In this document: one piece after another, positions 9,001-15,919 of the stretch | How positions within the stretch are numbered: position 1 is the stretch's first letter | Layout: each line of letters opens with the position of its first letter | Assembly (NCBI GenBank): GCA_038043045.1 | Contig: JBBTCX010000342.1 | Span: 1 to 20,852, forward strand | DNA length: 20,852 nucleotides | Origin: JBBTCX01 sp038043045 | GTDB lineage: Bacteria; Planctomycetota; Phycisphaerae; UBA1845 | Direction of reading: 5' to 3' | Translations under genes and position numbers: made by a program | The notes under the pieces: model-generated | The model's database searches: none | What the model was told of the DNA's origin: nothing | What the model saw: only the letters and a program-made list of their open reading frames with translations

Positions 9001-9938
9001 TCGGAGCAAGTGGCGCCGGAAGGTCCTTCCGCACTACCAAGTCCCGGCGAAACGCTGCAAGTTGTTTGCGTGTGATCCGCACTGCAAACCACAATGCCAT
9101 TTCGTAGACACTGACCGATACCGACGCTGCAAGGCGATCCCAATCCGGCGAAACCTTCGTCAACCGTCCCGTTGTTATTGTTATCGATGCCGTCGCATTG
9201 CTCAGCGCCTTGACAATTCGGATCATTCAAATCCACGAGGCCGTCACAATCATTGTCCAATCCGTCAGAGCACTTCGCGTCTCCGGATTCACTTCCCGCT
9301 GGTCCGGGCGACGCGCTGCAGAGTGTGCCATTCCCGCCGGCGTTACAAACTCGAATACCCATCCGTTCACAGACACCCGCGCCGACGGAACAATTGGCCG
9401 CCAAACCCGGAAATCCGTCGTCGATCGTTCCGTCGAAATCATCGTCAAACCCGTTGCACACTTCCGCCGTTCGACAGGTCACATCGGCGTGATCGACCGC
9501 CCCGTCGCAATCGTTGTCCACTAGATCGAAACAGTTCGCCGCGCCGCCGGGTCCTTCCGGCGCGCGCATCGTGATGGCACCGGTTAGACATCGAGTTCCC
9601 AGACCGTCATCCCTGCAAACCAACGTGCCGCCGGTCACGCAACAACCGGCTGGGTCGCCGACCATGCAGCCCGGCGGATCAACCACCTCGCACGCATTGC
9701 CTACATCGAACCCTTCGTTATTTGCACCGCTACAGTTGTTATCCACATTGTCGCAGCGCTCAGGCCTGCCGGGATTGATCAAAGCATTGTTGTCGTTGCA
9801 ATCCAATTGTGGAAACGTGCACATCGCATCCGCTGGCGAACCGTATCCATCGCCATCGTTGTCCACACAAACGGCAGTCACTTTCGCTGCACCGCTCGCC
9901 AACACGATTCCGAAGATCAGCAGGGCGATTCGTTTCAT
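6018..9938 (-). CDS. large secreted Cys/Asp-rich protein with MopE-type metal-binding repeats
   Basis: This 1306-residue protein has a clear Sec signal peptide (MKRIALLIFGIVLASGAAKVTA). It then has DNDGDGYG near residue 26 and three tandem Cys-rich repeats of about 87-98 residues (about 59-156, 159-243 and 246-330). Each begins with a loop such as CDGIDNNNNGTVDEGF and ends with one such as DGVDNDCDGLVDLADVNC. These Asp/Asn loops match the MopE-type putative metal-binding motif and probably bind calcium. The remaining ~975 residues have no domain I recognise. They contain a CCC cluster, a CWGCDLC motif next to a hydrophobic stretch, and a Pro-rich linker. I chose the ATG at 9936-9938 because GAGG lies 6 bases upstream and it starts the signal peptide. 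In-frame ATGs at 9965 and 10025 are alternatives. It follows the 438-residue secreted protein gene by 89 bases and is probably co-transcribed. Function is unknown. Confidence 0.88.
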   Translation of the reverse strand: MKRIALLIFGIVLASGAAKVTAVCVDNDGDGYGSPADAMCTFPQLDCNDNNALINPGRPERCDNVDNNCSGANNEGFDVGNACEVVDPPGCMVGDPAGCCVTGGTLVCRDDGLGTRCLTGAITMRAPEGPGGAANCFDLVDNDCDGAVDHADVTCRTAEVCNGFDDDFDGTIDDGFPGLAANCSVGAGVCERMGIRVCNAGGNGTLCSASPGPAGSESGDAKCSDGLDNDCDGLVDLNDPNCQGAEQCDGIDNNNNGTVDEGFAGLGSPCSVGIGQCLRNGIVVCSADHTQTTCSVSPGLGSAEGPSGATCSDGVDNDCDGLVDLADVNCNLDAITVACALPNLLGRGKTNTNHDCTSWQRVQFEVGGIGPNALVTAEVQAFAQDGTVVRTLDVENGDVLELAALKWPNDCIEIRSRDGRHRIHAPIALLVVTVEDQGVRKQAFCSNTPYLDVVEPSGQVVSSSDGDVTPVLAAIPLVDPASLFVKVDGVDLLDELGIDPSTAFPGGPYSGTVMINGNMVEVTELIVRWSNGETLSQNVLSMNLGGLGGGGHFVVVDGNPAPGALPTPVPSTCFVDDVRDKGQSAGFEIQITSPTPGQVTAVVPTPVIGQVCSGTPIDVLVINDAPVDTSGQLFTPGDGENSADTYKLFFNRAIGQTNLAMDLATGNGPTGTFDRGSNRLVVDCLDENGNRTFATLYFAVGAVDQEAVDVPNAFVVGLSPQALQAHFDARCQEAGQQFIDRVRQKLQEAEQHPIIIEVGVDCCCDPDVKFRPVAPHATGNAALISCDVDFMTDKMHVTINLPPLDVFFGADGTCEDEGIFGECFARTRVHARTVTHIVGAIMEFDITENNLKGIDMPAEPTFFEGTSTTDELSNTSDVGCWGCDLCAGLVVIGNAIVQILTFGLADNALLDLLIPSIDVTNADEVKAALGASQPDPIELKEIKVDEETVSEFMQTLMADLDVVEIRGAPNAGLVASLKATFSTVAIDPSLPPTPGAVLTPGPPPSVPSLVAGAEDAYIAIADDTMNQLFASATASGLLKAQCQSTGKTAGDVLNLAADCESIVGSNPNVTAALQGQCHGFKGEDCATIPVVVGGGLGIIERGTCSRVQQLNLTTATPLLICAQQEVPPRLLITDNAATPPVETALRMNDLSVAMVADRDNNGLDGDLLTLRGCFAQGASAVGDCNLFAVCLDLNIMTEMEFMPCEDNKPGIVTTPISVQASIRKLGVVCGAASATDDDALLDAGGNGPQIDDIMHAIENSTPPLCANGLTLNGFVNFLNPRLIAIDVVGGDPDFGDYLGITGEIQP
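8949..9764 (-). repeat. three tandem Cys-rich Ca-loop repeats inside the large secreted protein
   Basis: Within the coding sequence, three units encode the same order of parts: an xxCDxxDNNxxGxxDEGF-like loop, a Cys-rich core (C..GxC...G..VC.....TxC in the second and third), and a DxxDNDCDGxVDxxDxxC loop. The second and third units are close in length and pattern. The first is longer and more diverged, with an extra Cys pair. This points to duplication of a unit of about 87 codons. Confidence 0.7.
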
Positions 9939-10027
9939 TGATAACCTCGTTGCGACGTTCTTCATCTTCTTCCCACCTCGCAGTTCGATTTCCTTTGGGG
10001 ATTTTTGGTCAGTTAGTTGCATCATGA

Positions 10028-11344
10028 CTACTTGCCCCCCCGATGGGTCGACTCTCGTCGCTGGGGTTGCGACCCAGGCCGCATCGGCGGACCTTGGGGA
10101 CTTTCGAACGACGGGCCTTCAACGCGAAGTTCATCTGGACCTGAAATGATGTCGTACAAAATCCCGGCGTCTTCTTCGCCCGTCCCGACCAATGTACGAC
10201 CGGCTTCCGCAAATCCCACTGGAATTTGCGGCGAAACGAAAACAACTTGTTTCGACGTCACACCCAACAACGGAACCGATAGCGCTTTCGTATCGCAATT
10301 CGTGCTGATGACACCGTCGATTCTCGCTCGAGCTTCATCCGTTTGCAGCGCGCTTCGCGAAAACTGATTCACGGTATCCGAGCCATAACGCGATAGCAGC
10401 GCTTCATCCCAACACGAAATCCGTTTGGATGTGCCGGAGAATCGAACCTCGTTCATGTTCCAAAGGTCGAACTTTGCGATCGTGGTTAACAGCGGGAAAA
10501 AATCCTGCCGAAGATCAGCCGTAACCGGGTGCAGTGTCAAATCCGTATTCACAAACACCGACCGATCCGGCCTCGAAAACACCTGCGAACCCGTCGTATG
10601 GAATTGGAACAGCAACTTATCGAAACAGGTCGCGTACTCCCGACCGTTCAACAGCAATTGACCCGGCATGTCATCCGTTGGCTCACCCAATCCGGCAGAC
10701 AACACTCGGAACGAATGGGCTTCATATTCCCACGCCGTCGCTCGACCATATCCGGCGATCAACGCGCTACCCTGCAGGTGATTCCACGAAATCTCATTCC
10801 CCAACGGATCCACCGCCCATGCCAACACGTATCCGCGCAATATGCGCCCGCCCAAGACTTCACGATCAGGCCGACCCGGCGGATTCCCCGGATCCAACGC
10901 CGTAAACGGCTGACATCCCAGCGGCAACCCACTCTCCAAAGATAAATGAGTAGGCTGATTTGCCGTCAACTCCACCTGGCAGTCGAACCAGTTCCAACCC
11001 TGATGAAACCGTTCCACCAACGCCGGCGGATCGCCCGCAAACTGTGGAAACAACGGCGGATCGCCCTGCACGAAGTACAATTGAATGTGCACGCTCTCAG
11101 GATAATCGTTGGCAATGGTTAAGAATGTGTCCTGGACAAGCTCAAACGGATTTCCAACGCCCGCCGTCGATCCCTCTCCTCCGTCTCCGTTTTCTGGATC
11201 GGCCTCCTGCCACTTCAGCTCCACCTTTGAAAAAATCAGCAGACTTCCCTTTTCAGAAATGTCCGCCCGATCCACGGCCAGCGCCACAAGCGGCGACACA
11301 ACCACGGCTACGATCGCCAAACTACCAATCAACCTTCCGCGCAT
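10028..11344 (-). CDS. secreted protein of unknown function, first gene of the two-gene cassette
   Basis: The 438-residue product begins MRGRLIGSLAIVAVVVSPLVALA, a typical Sec signal peptide, and no other membrane segment is apparent. The mature part is rich in Trp/aromatic residues in polar settings (QGWNWFDCQVEL, AWAVDPLGNEISWNHLQGSA, KFDLWNMNEVRFSGTSKRISCWDEALL). This suggests a folded beta-rich extracellular domain. The last ~30 residues are Pro/Arg-rich. I know no named domain for it. I chose the ATG at 11342-11344 because it starts the signal peptide and has GGAG 10 bases upstream. An in-frame ATG at 11377 would add a charged extension before the signal. It ends 89 bases before the start of the large Cys-rich gene, with no terminator between, so the two are probably one transcript. 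Both products are exported. Confidence 0.85.
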   Translation of the reverse strand: MRGRLIGSLAIVAVVVSPLVALAVDRADISEKGSLLIFSKVELKWQEADPENGDGGEGSTAGVGNPFELVQDTFLTIANDYPESVHIQLYFVQGDPPLFPQFAGDPPALVERFHQGWNWFDCQVELTANQPTHLSLESGLPLGCQPFTALDPGNPPGRPDREVLGGRILRGYVLAWAVDPLGNEISWNHLQGSALIAGYGRATAWEYEAHSFRVLSAGLGEPTDDMPGQLLLNGREYATCFDKLLFQFHTTGSQVFSRPDRSVFVNTDLTLHPVTADLRQDFFPLLTTIAKFDLWNMNEVRFSGTSKRISCWDEALLSRYGSDTVNQFSRSALQTDEARARIDGVISTNCDTKALSVPLLGVTSKQVVFVSPQIPVGFAEAGRTLVGTGEEDAGILYDIISGPDELRVEGPSFESPQGPPMRPGSQPQRRESTHRGGK

Positions 11345-11630
11345 GGCTTCTTCACTCCAGATCAACAAAGCGCCCAAGTTTACCCTTTACGCTTTACCGA
11401 ATTCATACAGACGCTCACCCCACTCTAACGCACACGACGCAGGTTTGAGGAACTAGCATCTTCCGCTAAGTTATCTCATTGCCCCCCCTACCGTCAACGC
11501 AAACCAAAGCCAAAATGATAAAGTTCAACGAACCCAACCCAACCACCGAAAGACAAATTCCAGTCAAGCCTTTTATAGGGCCTGCTTCCACCATAGAATG
11601 CTCGATTCCTGACGGAACCCTTTTTGTTAT
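11345..11630. other. intergenic region between the secreted cassette and tRNA-Ser
   Basis: These 286 bases separate the divergently read secreted cassette (minus) and tRNA-Ser (plus), so promoters in both directions must lie here. The only -10-like element for the tRNA is TAGAAT at 11594-11599, without a good -35. The heptamer repeat lies at the left end. No coding sequence is convincing. Confidence 0.5.
11379..11399. repeat. three tandem heptamers TTTACSS upstream of the secreted cassette
   Basis: TTTACCC, TTTACGC and TTTACCG follow each other without gaps, 35 bases upstream of the ATG of the 438-residue secreted protein gene. They fall in the likely leader or promoter-proximal region of the two-gene cassette. 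They could be a regulator site or chance. The 7-base spacing does not match a DNA helical turn. Confidence 0.4.
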
Positions 11631-11717
11631 GGAGCGGTGTCCGAGTGGCTGAAGGGACCGCACTGGAAATGCGGTGTGCGGGAAACTGCACCGAGAGTTC
11701 GAATCTCTCCCGCTCCG
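11631..11717 (+). tRNA. tRNA-Ser, anticodon GGA
   Basis: The 87-base gene folds as a class II tRNA. The acceptor stem is GGAGCGG (11631-11637) with CCGCTCC (11710-11716), and the discriminator is G. The anticodon stem CCGCA/TGCGG holds the loop CTGGAAA, with anticodon GGA at 11665-11667, reading UCC and UCU. A long variable arm with stem GTGC/GCAC and a T arm GAGAG-TTCGAAT-CTCTC complete it. The long variable arm is the hallmark of tRNA-Ser. CCA is not encoded, so it must be added after transcription. No duplicated 3' end that would mark an integration site was seen nearby. Confidence 0.97.
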
Positions 11718-11778
11718 TTTCCCTTGCCAATGTCAACGGTCTCGCCAGGGGAGATTGACTGCGGCATGACGAGAAGAC

Positions 11779-12236
11779 ATGGGCAAGAGAAAAAACGACC
11801 CGGCGAGCGCGGTGGCGGGGACGGTAGACGCGTACCTTGCGGCCTTACCGGAAGATGCGCGAGCCGCGCTCGAGAAACTCGCAAGACGATCCGATCCGCC
11901 GCACCCAAAGCCGAAGAGTGCATTAGCTACCAAATCCCCGCATACAAACAGCACGGACTTCTCGTCGGATTCGCGGCGCTCAAGAGCCATTGTACTCTTC
12001 ACGTCATGAGCCCGACTGTGATGCGCGAACACGTCGCTGAGCTCAAGGGCTACGCGCTGAACAAGGCCTCCATCCGCTTTCCACCTCATAAGCCGCTCCC
12101 CTCCGCGCTCATCCGTAAGCTCGTCAAAGCCCGCATCGCGGAGAACAAGAGAGGCGCCACCGCTCTTCCACTAAAGGAATCTCCGGTTTCCCCGAAAAAG
12201 TCCGTTTCTAAAGGACGTTCATCGCCCGGACGATAA
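11779..12236 (+). pseudogene. DUF1801 family protein broken by a one-base frameshift
   Basis: The first 34 codons read MGKRKNDPASAVAGTVDAYL and on to ALPEDARAALEKL, the usual start of a DUF1801 (YdhG-like) protein. From 11881 on, homology continues in another frame: RKTIRSAAPKAEECISYQIP, FAALKSHC, MSPTVM and IRFPPHKPLP, ending in a basic tail at TAA 12234-12236. One base is missing at the junction ...GAGAAACTC/GCAAGACG... (11880/11881); adding a C would restore a protein of about 152 residues. In the first frame translation stops at 12009. Either the gene is a young pseudogene or the base is a sequencing or assembly error. Family function is poorly known (some members are annotated as iron chaperones). 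It lies just after tRNA-Ser and has only a weak ribosome site (GAGAAG). Confidence 0.85.
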
Positions 12237-12327
12237 GCCAGTCGTTGTGGTCGGGGTATATGGGTTGTGCATCCACGCGGAAGCGCGGAATGAATGGCCT
12301 TGTCGAACCGCAACTTGTTGATCACGT

Positions 12328-12367
12328 CGCGCGAAATGCAGCGCGGGTTCCCCACGGTTTGGGAACC
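12328..12367 (+). other. two adjacent hairpins between the DUF1801 pseudogene and the Hpt gene
   Basis: CGCGC/GCGCG (12328-12332 with 12341-12345) is followed directly by GGTTCCC/GGGAACC (12346-12352 with 12361-12367, loop 8). No T tract follows, so a classical intrinsic terminator is not supported. The rest of the 203-base gap (12237-12439) holds nothing else I can name. Confidence 0.35.
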
Positions 12368-12439
12368 TTGACCCTCGTGATGTCGGCGCCGGTTCGTTAG
12401 GGTGGATCATTCCGTATCTCCGCGTGAAGGAGAGAAAGA

Positions 12440-12784
12440 ATGGCGCACGACAACGTTGTCCCCGATGGTCCCATTGCCTCCACCTTGGTTCTTGAAGACC
12501 CGTCGTTTACCGACCTGGTCGAACAGTTCATTGACGCGCTGCCCGAGCGAATCGCCAATATGATCAGGGCGACTCGAGCGGCTGATTTCGACGCCCTTCG
12601 GGTGGCCGCTCATCAACTCAAGGGTAGCGGCGGAGGATACGGCTATTCAGTCTTGACCGAATGCGCCGCGAAGCTTGAGGGTTCCGCCAAGAAACAAGCG
12701 ATGGACGATTGCATCAAGTCCCTGGAAGAGCTCCAGAATCTTTGCGCAAGAGTAGTGGTGACCAGCACAAGGAAATTGGGCTGA
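12440..12784 (+). CDS. Hpt (histidine phosphotransfer) domain protein
   Basis: Hpt proteins carry a phosphoryl group on a histidine between hybrid kinases and response regulators. This 114-residue protein is a single four-helix Hpt domain with the motif AAHQLKGSGGGYGYSVLTE; the phosphorylated residue is predicted to be H58. There is no kinase or receiver domain on the same chain, and no two-component gene adjoins it in the window. AAGGAG lies 7 bases upstream of the ATG. The gene ends 45 bases before the convergent stop of the FHA-GAF-PP2C gene, with no clear terminator between. Its partner is unknown. The neighbouring phosphatase is a signalling protein but not a standard Hpt partner. Confidence 0.9.
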   Translation: MAHDNVVPDGPIASTLVLEDPSFTDLVEQFIDALPERIANMIRATRAADFDALRVAAHQLKGSGGGYGYSVLTECAAKLEGSAKKQAMDDCIKSLEELQNLCARVVVTSTRKLG

Positions 12785-12829
12785 AGCAAGCTCCCTCTCG
12801 CGAACATCCTACGCCTCCGATCAACGCGT

Positions 12830-14446
12830 TTACCCCACTCGGACGGCGAGCATAGTGATGTCGTCGGACTGCGGAGCGGGTCCGACGTATTGGGAAACCT
12901 CTCGACGAACGTGCCTGATAAGGGCGGCGGGCGGAACCTCTCGATGCTGAGCGAGCAACGACTTGAGCCGATCACGCCCGAAGTGACGACCATCGGCATC
13001 CATCGCCTCGATCACGCCGTCGGTATAGGTGAAAAACAGGAACGGTCCATGATTGAGCTCCACGCAGCGCGACGGATAGACCACATCGGCTTCGATCCCC
13101 AAGGGAAAACCGGCCTCCGAAACGAGCAGTTCTTCCGGGTCCAGTGCGCCCATGCTCACCAGCCAGGGGGGTAGGTGTCCGGCGGAAGAGAATCGAATCG
13201 TATGGGTCGGTAAATCGATCAAGGCGCAAAGACAGGTGACGAATTTGGATGCGTCCGTGTTGCGGCAGATGAGGCGATTCCATTGGGTCAGCAGATCACC
13301 AGGGTCCGTCGCGCTTTCGATGGTCACCCGGACCGCCGCCTGAAGATTGGCCATCAACAGCGCGGCGGAAACGCCCTCGCCCGTGACATCGGCCATGATA
13401 CACCAAAATCGATTATCGCCCACTTCGACGACGTCGTAATAGTCGCCGCTGATGCGCTGACCGGGATCATTGAGCGCCGCCACCTGCAACCCTTCTCGGC
13501 TGGGGAGTCGACTCGGAAACAAGCCGGTCTGAATCTTCCGAGCGAGATCAAGATCGTGCTGCAAACGAATCATCTGGCGCTGTTCGTCCAGCAACTGGCA
13601 GTTGACCAGGCCAATGGTGACTTGGTGAGCGATGGCGGCGAGGAAATCGACGTCCTCCTGGGCATATACCGTCGAGGACGTTGTTCGATCACCGTAAATG
13701 ACGCCGAGCACCTGTTCCCCGTGGATCAAGGGTACACACATGGCCGATCGGATTCCGTGTTGCACGATACTGACCGTTGGATCCGACGAAGACGATCCGC
13801 CGGCGGTAAACGTCGCTCGCTCGCCGTGTTCCAAAGCCCGGTTCAGCAACGTGCGACTGATGGTAAGTTCCCCTTCCACTCCGCGAAGATTGCGGACCAC
13901 GGGCCATTCCACGGTTCGCTGATTCGGACGCCGAACCCCCACCGCCCCACGCTCGAATTGCAGGGTTTCAAAACAAATATCAAGAGCGCCTTCCAGCAAT
14001 CGGTCACGGTGTTGCAAAGTGGTGAGCCGTTCGCTCAGCTCATAAATCATTTCCAGTCGGCGCTGCGACAAGAGGAGTCTCTTATTGCTGGTGACGTATC
14101 GAGTGGCAAGACTCGCTTGAGTGTCGTCCTCCACCACAACCGAGGGCGAGCTGAGCGCTGGTGCGTCGCTGAAGATGGCCGTCACAGACCCGATCAGAAG
14201 GTGGTCTCCGCTTTTCAAAACTTGGGACGCACTCGGCGAATCATTCACCAAAGTTCCGTTCTTGCTGCCAAGGTCTTCGACGACATAGCCGCCCGGCACC
14301 TTTCGAAGCCGGGCATGTCGGCGCGAGGCGCTGGGGTCATCCACAAAAATGTCGCAGGTCGCATCCCGCCCGATCACTTGCGGTTCACCGGTGAGAACGT
14401 GTTTGAACGTTCGTCCATCCGGCAATCGAATAATGAGTTCCGACAA
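12830..14446 (-). CDS. FHA-GAF-SpoIIE (PP2C-type) protein phosphatase
   Basis: The product combines three regions. The first is an N-terminal FHA domain (about residues 1-95; IGRDATCDIFVDD, ASRRHARL, GSKNGTLVN), which binds phosphothreonine. The second is a GAF-like sensor (about 140-285). The third is a C-terminal SpoIIE/RsbU-type PP2C phosphatase with SGDYYDVV, MADVTGEGVSAALLMA and QSDDITMLAV, carrying the metal-binding Asp residues. A coiled linker with DLARKIQTGLFPS precedes the phosphatase, as in RsbU-like proteins. Such enzymes dephosphorylate anti-sigma-factor antagonists or Ser/Thr phosphoproteins. No ATG is available near the N-terminus. I chose TTG at 14444-14446, which has GGAG 8 bases upstream; an in-frame TTG at 14471-14473 adds nine residues. 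The gene is divergent from the oxidoreductase and convergent with the Hpt gene. No antagonist or anti-sigma gene is visible. The protein has no membrane segment. Confidence 0.92.
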   Translation of the reverse strand: MSELIIRLPDGRTFKHVLTGEPQVIGRDATCDIFVDDPSASRRHARLRKVPGGYVVEDLGSKNGTLVNDSPSASQVLKSGDHLLIGSVTAIFSDAPALSSPSVVVEDDTQASLATRYVTSNKRLLLSQRRLEMIYELSERLTTLQHRDRLLEGALDICFETLQFERGAVGVRRPNQRTVEWPVVRNLRGVEGELTISRTLLNRALEHGERATFTAGGSSSSDPTVSIVQHGIRSAMCVPLIHGEQVLGVIYGDRTTSSTVYAQEDVDFLAAIAHQVTIGLVNCQLLDEQRQMIRLQHDLDLARKIQTGLFPSRLPSREGLQVAALNDPGQRISGDYYDVVEVGDNRFWCIMADVTGEGVSAALLMANLQAAVRVTIESATDPGDLLTQWNRLICRNTDASKFVTCLCALIDLPTHTIRFSSAGHLPPWLVSMGALDPEELLVSEAGFPLGIEADVVYPSRCVELNHGPFLFFTYTDGVIEAMDADGRHFGRDRLKSLLAQHREVPPAALIRHVRREVSQYVGPAPQSDDITMLAVRVG

Positions 14447-14519
14447 AGGAGTTGCTCCGTCATAGTCTGACAAAATCCCGGAGGAATCTTACCACATGCT
14501 CGCGTTTCATCCTAATTGG

Positions 14520-14525
14520 TAAAAT
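14520..14525 (+). promoter_or_regulatory. -10-like element in the divergent phosphatase/oxidoreductase gap
   Basis: TAAAAT matches five of six -10 positions and lies 80 bases upstream of the oxidoreductase ATG, but the -35 region at a 17-base distance (TGCTCG) is poor. The 158-base gap between the two start codons must hold divergent promoters. This is the best visible candidate for the plus strand. Confidence 0.25.
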
Positions 14526-14604
14526 GCCCTCGGTCGTTGCAGTTTGCTTTCTTCGTATGGGTTTGGAGACAATGCTATCGCCTGGTATGATCCCGCTTAA
14601 CCTT

Positions 14605-15642
14605 ATGGGTGTCGAAAAAAGTCTCAAGGTAGCCGTCATCGGCGCGGGTCACATGGGCCGCCACCACGCTCGTATTTATAGCGAGCTTCCGGACTGTCGC
14701 TTGGTGGCCGTCGTGGACAAAAATCTCGATCGGGCCGGCGAAATCGCCCGTCAATACGGTTCACACGCCTACACGGATCTCGCTGGGTTGACCGAGCGAC
14801 TGGATGCGGTCAGCGTGGCCGTCCCAACGGTTTTTCATGCCGAGGTGGCCATTCCACTGCTCGAAAAACGCATTCCGGTTCTTGTTGAAAAACCCTTGGC
14901 CCCGGACACCAACTCCGCCCGTGAACTTTTGCAGACCGCCCAAGGAAATCAATGCCTCCTCCAAGTCGGTCACTCGGAACGGTTTAACCCAGTGGTTCAA
15001 GCTTTGTTGAAGATGGAGGTGCGTCCCCGTTTTATTGAGACTCAGCGCATCAGTCCGTTCACCTTCCGAAGCGCCGACATCGGCGTCGTCTTCGACATGA
15101 TGATCCACGATATCGACATTGTTTTGCACCTTGTCCGCCATAAAGATTATTTGATCGACGCGGTCGGGGTCAGTGTCTTGGGCCCCACCGAGGATGTGGC
15201 CAACGCACGCGTGCGATTTTCCGACGGCACAGTGGTCAACATGACGGCTTCTCGGCTGGCGTTGAAGACCGAACGAAGAATTCGTGTTTTCTGTCCGACG
15301 GCGTACCTTTCGATGGATTATCAAAAAAGGACCGGAATTGCCATCAAAGTCGCGGATAATTTGGATTTGATTCGTCTGGCGCGCGAGCGAAACTTTGAGG
15401 ATTTGTCACAAATGGCATCGCTGGATTTCGGTTCGATGGTCAAGATCGAACCGTTGATGGTCAACTCGGTGGAACCGTTACGGGCGGAGATCGAAGCTTT
15501 CCTACACTCCGTACGAACAGGTGCGGCGCCGGCGGTCAGTGCCGAGGACGGATACGCGGCCGTCGAAATGGCCGAACGAATCACCGCAGATGTCCGCGCC
15601 CACGATTGGGGAGCGACGATTTCTTCTGATGCAGCGTCCTAA
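14605..15642 (+). CDS. Gfo/Idh/MocA family NAD(P)-dependent oxidoreductase
   Basis: The 345-residue product starts with a Rossmann fold (VAVIGAGHMGRHHARIY, GxGxxG at 13-18) and has the family's EKP motif at 95-97 (VLVEKPLA). It also has GHSERFNPV near 122-130 and MMIHDIDIVL at 166-175, whose His/Asp belong to the substrate site. The sequence style (GRHHARIY, SPFTFRS, VLGPTEDVANARVRF) resembles sugar-nucleotide dehydrogenases of the GnnA kind, found near lipid A genes. UDP-GlcNAc 3-dehydrogenase is thus one possibility, but no lpx or gnnB gene lies in this window. I chose the ATG at 14605 from family length. It lacks a good ribosome site. In-frame ATGs at 14572 (GGAG only 3 bases upstream) and 14587 are alternatives. 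It is divergent from the phosphatase gene. Confidence 0.9.
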   Translation: MGVEKSLKVAVIGAGHMGRHHARIYSELPDCRLVAVVDKNLDRAGEIARQYGSHAYTDLAGLTERLDAVSVAVPTVFHAEVAIPLLEKRIPVLVEKPLAPDTNSARELLQTAQGNQCLLQVGHSERFNPVVQALLKMEVRPRFIETQRISPFTFRSADIGVVFDMMIHDIDIVLHLVRHKDYLIDAVGVSVLGPTEDVANARVRFSDGTVVNMTASRLALKTERRIRVFCPTAYLSMDYQKRTGIAIKVADNLDLIRLARERNFEDLSQMASLDFGSMVKIEPLMVNSVEPLRAEIEAFLHSVRTGAAPAVSAEDGYAAVEMAERITADVRAHDWGATISSDAAS

Positions 15643-15670
15643 CCGGTTCCGGTGAGCCGAAGCCCGTGCA

Positions 15671-15892
15671 CTATCCGTGGACCTCATCCGAAACATCGCC
15701 GGATTCACGCTCACTGTCGGACGATTCCACGGTGGAAAACCACTTGCGAACAACCTCAGCCTGATGGAGTTCAATCTTGGTAATACTATTCTGCACGGCA
15801 AGACCTTCCTCCCGACAGCGATCGATCAACCGCCGCGACGTGACTCCGAGCTCCTTCGCAAGGTCCTGAACTTTGATTCCCTTTTTCGCCAT
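15671..15892 (-). CDS. stand-alone IF-2 N-terminal (IF2_N) domain protein
   Basis: This 73-residue protein starts MAKKGIKVQDLAKELGVTSR, followed by RLIDRCREEGLAVQNSITKIEL. It matches the small helical IF2_N domain found at the front of translation initiation factor IF-2 (motif vxeLAkeLgvsskeLi). The second half (about 48-73) is acidic and Ser/Glu/Asp-rich and probably disordered. There is no GTPase domain, so it is not IF-2 itself. It begins 27 bases after the DUF1579 stop, with a weak GGGG site 7 bases before the ATG, and is probably on the same transcript. It is convergent with the oxidoreductase gene 28 bases away. Function is unknown; a regulatory or nucleic-acid-binding role is possible. 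Confidence 0.85.
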   Translation of the reverse strand: MAKKGIKVQDLAKELGVTSRRLIDRCREEGLAVQNSITKIELHQAEVVRKWFSTVESSDSERESGDVSDEVHG

Positions 15893-15919
15893 GCGAAATC
15901 CCCAAGCGAGGAGTTTACC

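Noticed and set aside
11637..11778. Open plus-strand frame starting inside tRNA-Ser (MSEWLKGPHWK...)
   Set aside because: It is the chance translation of the tRNA gene and its flank; only the part after 11881 matches a protein family (DUF1801).
12086..12355. Minus-strand open frame across the DUF1801 3' end and gap (MGNPRCISRDV...)
   Set aside because: It overlaps the DUF1801 coding remnant antisense, has no ribosome site I can see and no recognisable family.
11631..12440. tRNA-Ser as an integration site for a mobile element
   Set aside because: No copy of the tRNA 3' end, integrase or other mobile gene was found downstream in the window.
13283..14470. 395-codon plus-strand open frame opposite the phosphatase gene
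   Set aside because: It is antisense to a gene with clear FHA, GAF and PP2C motifs, and its translation has no recognisable domain.
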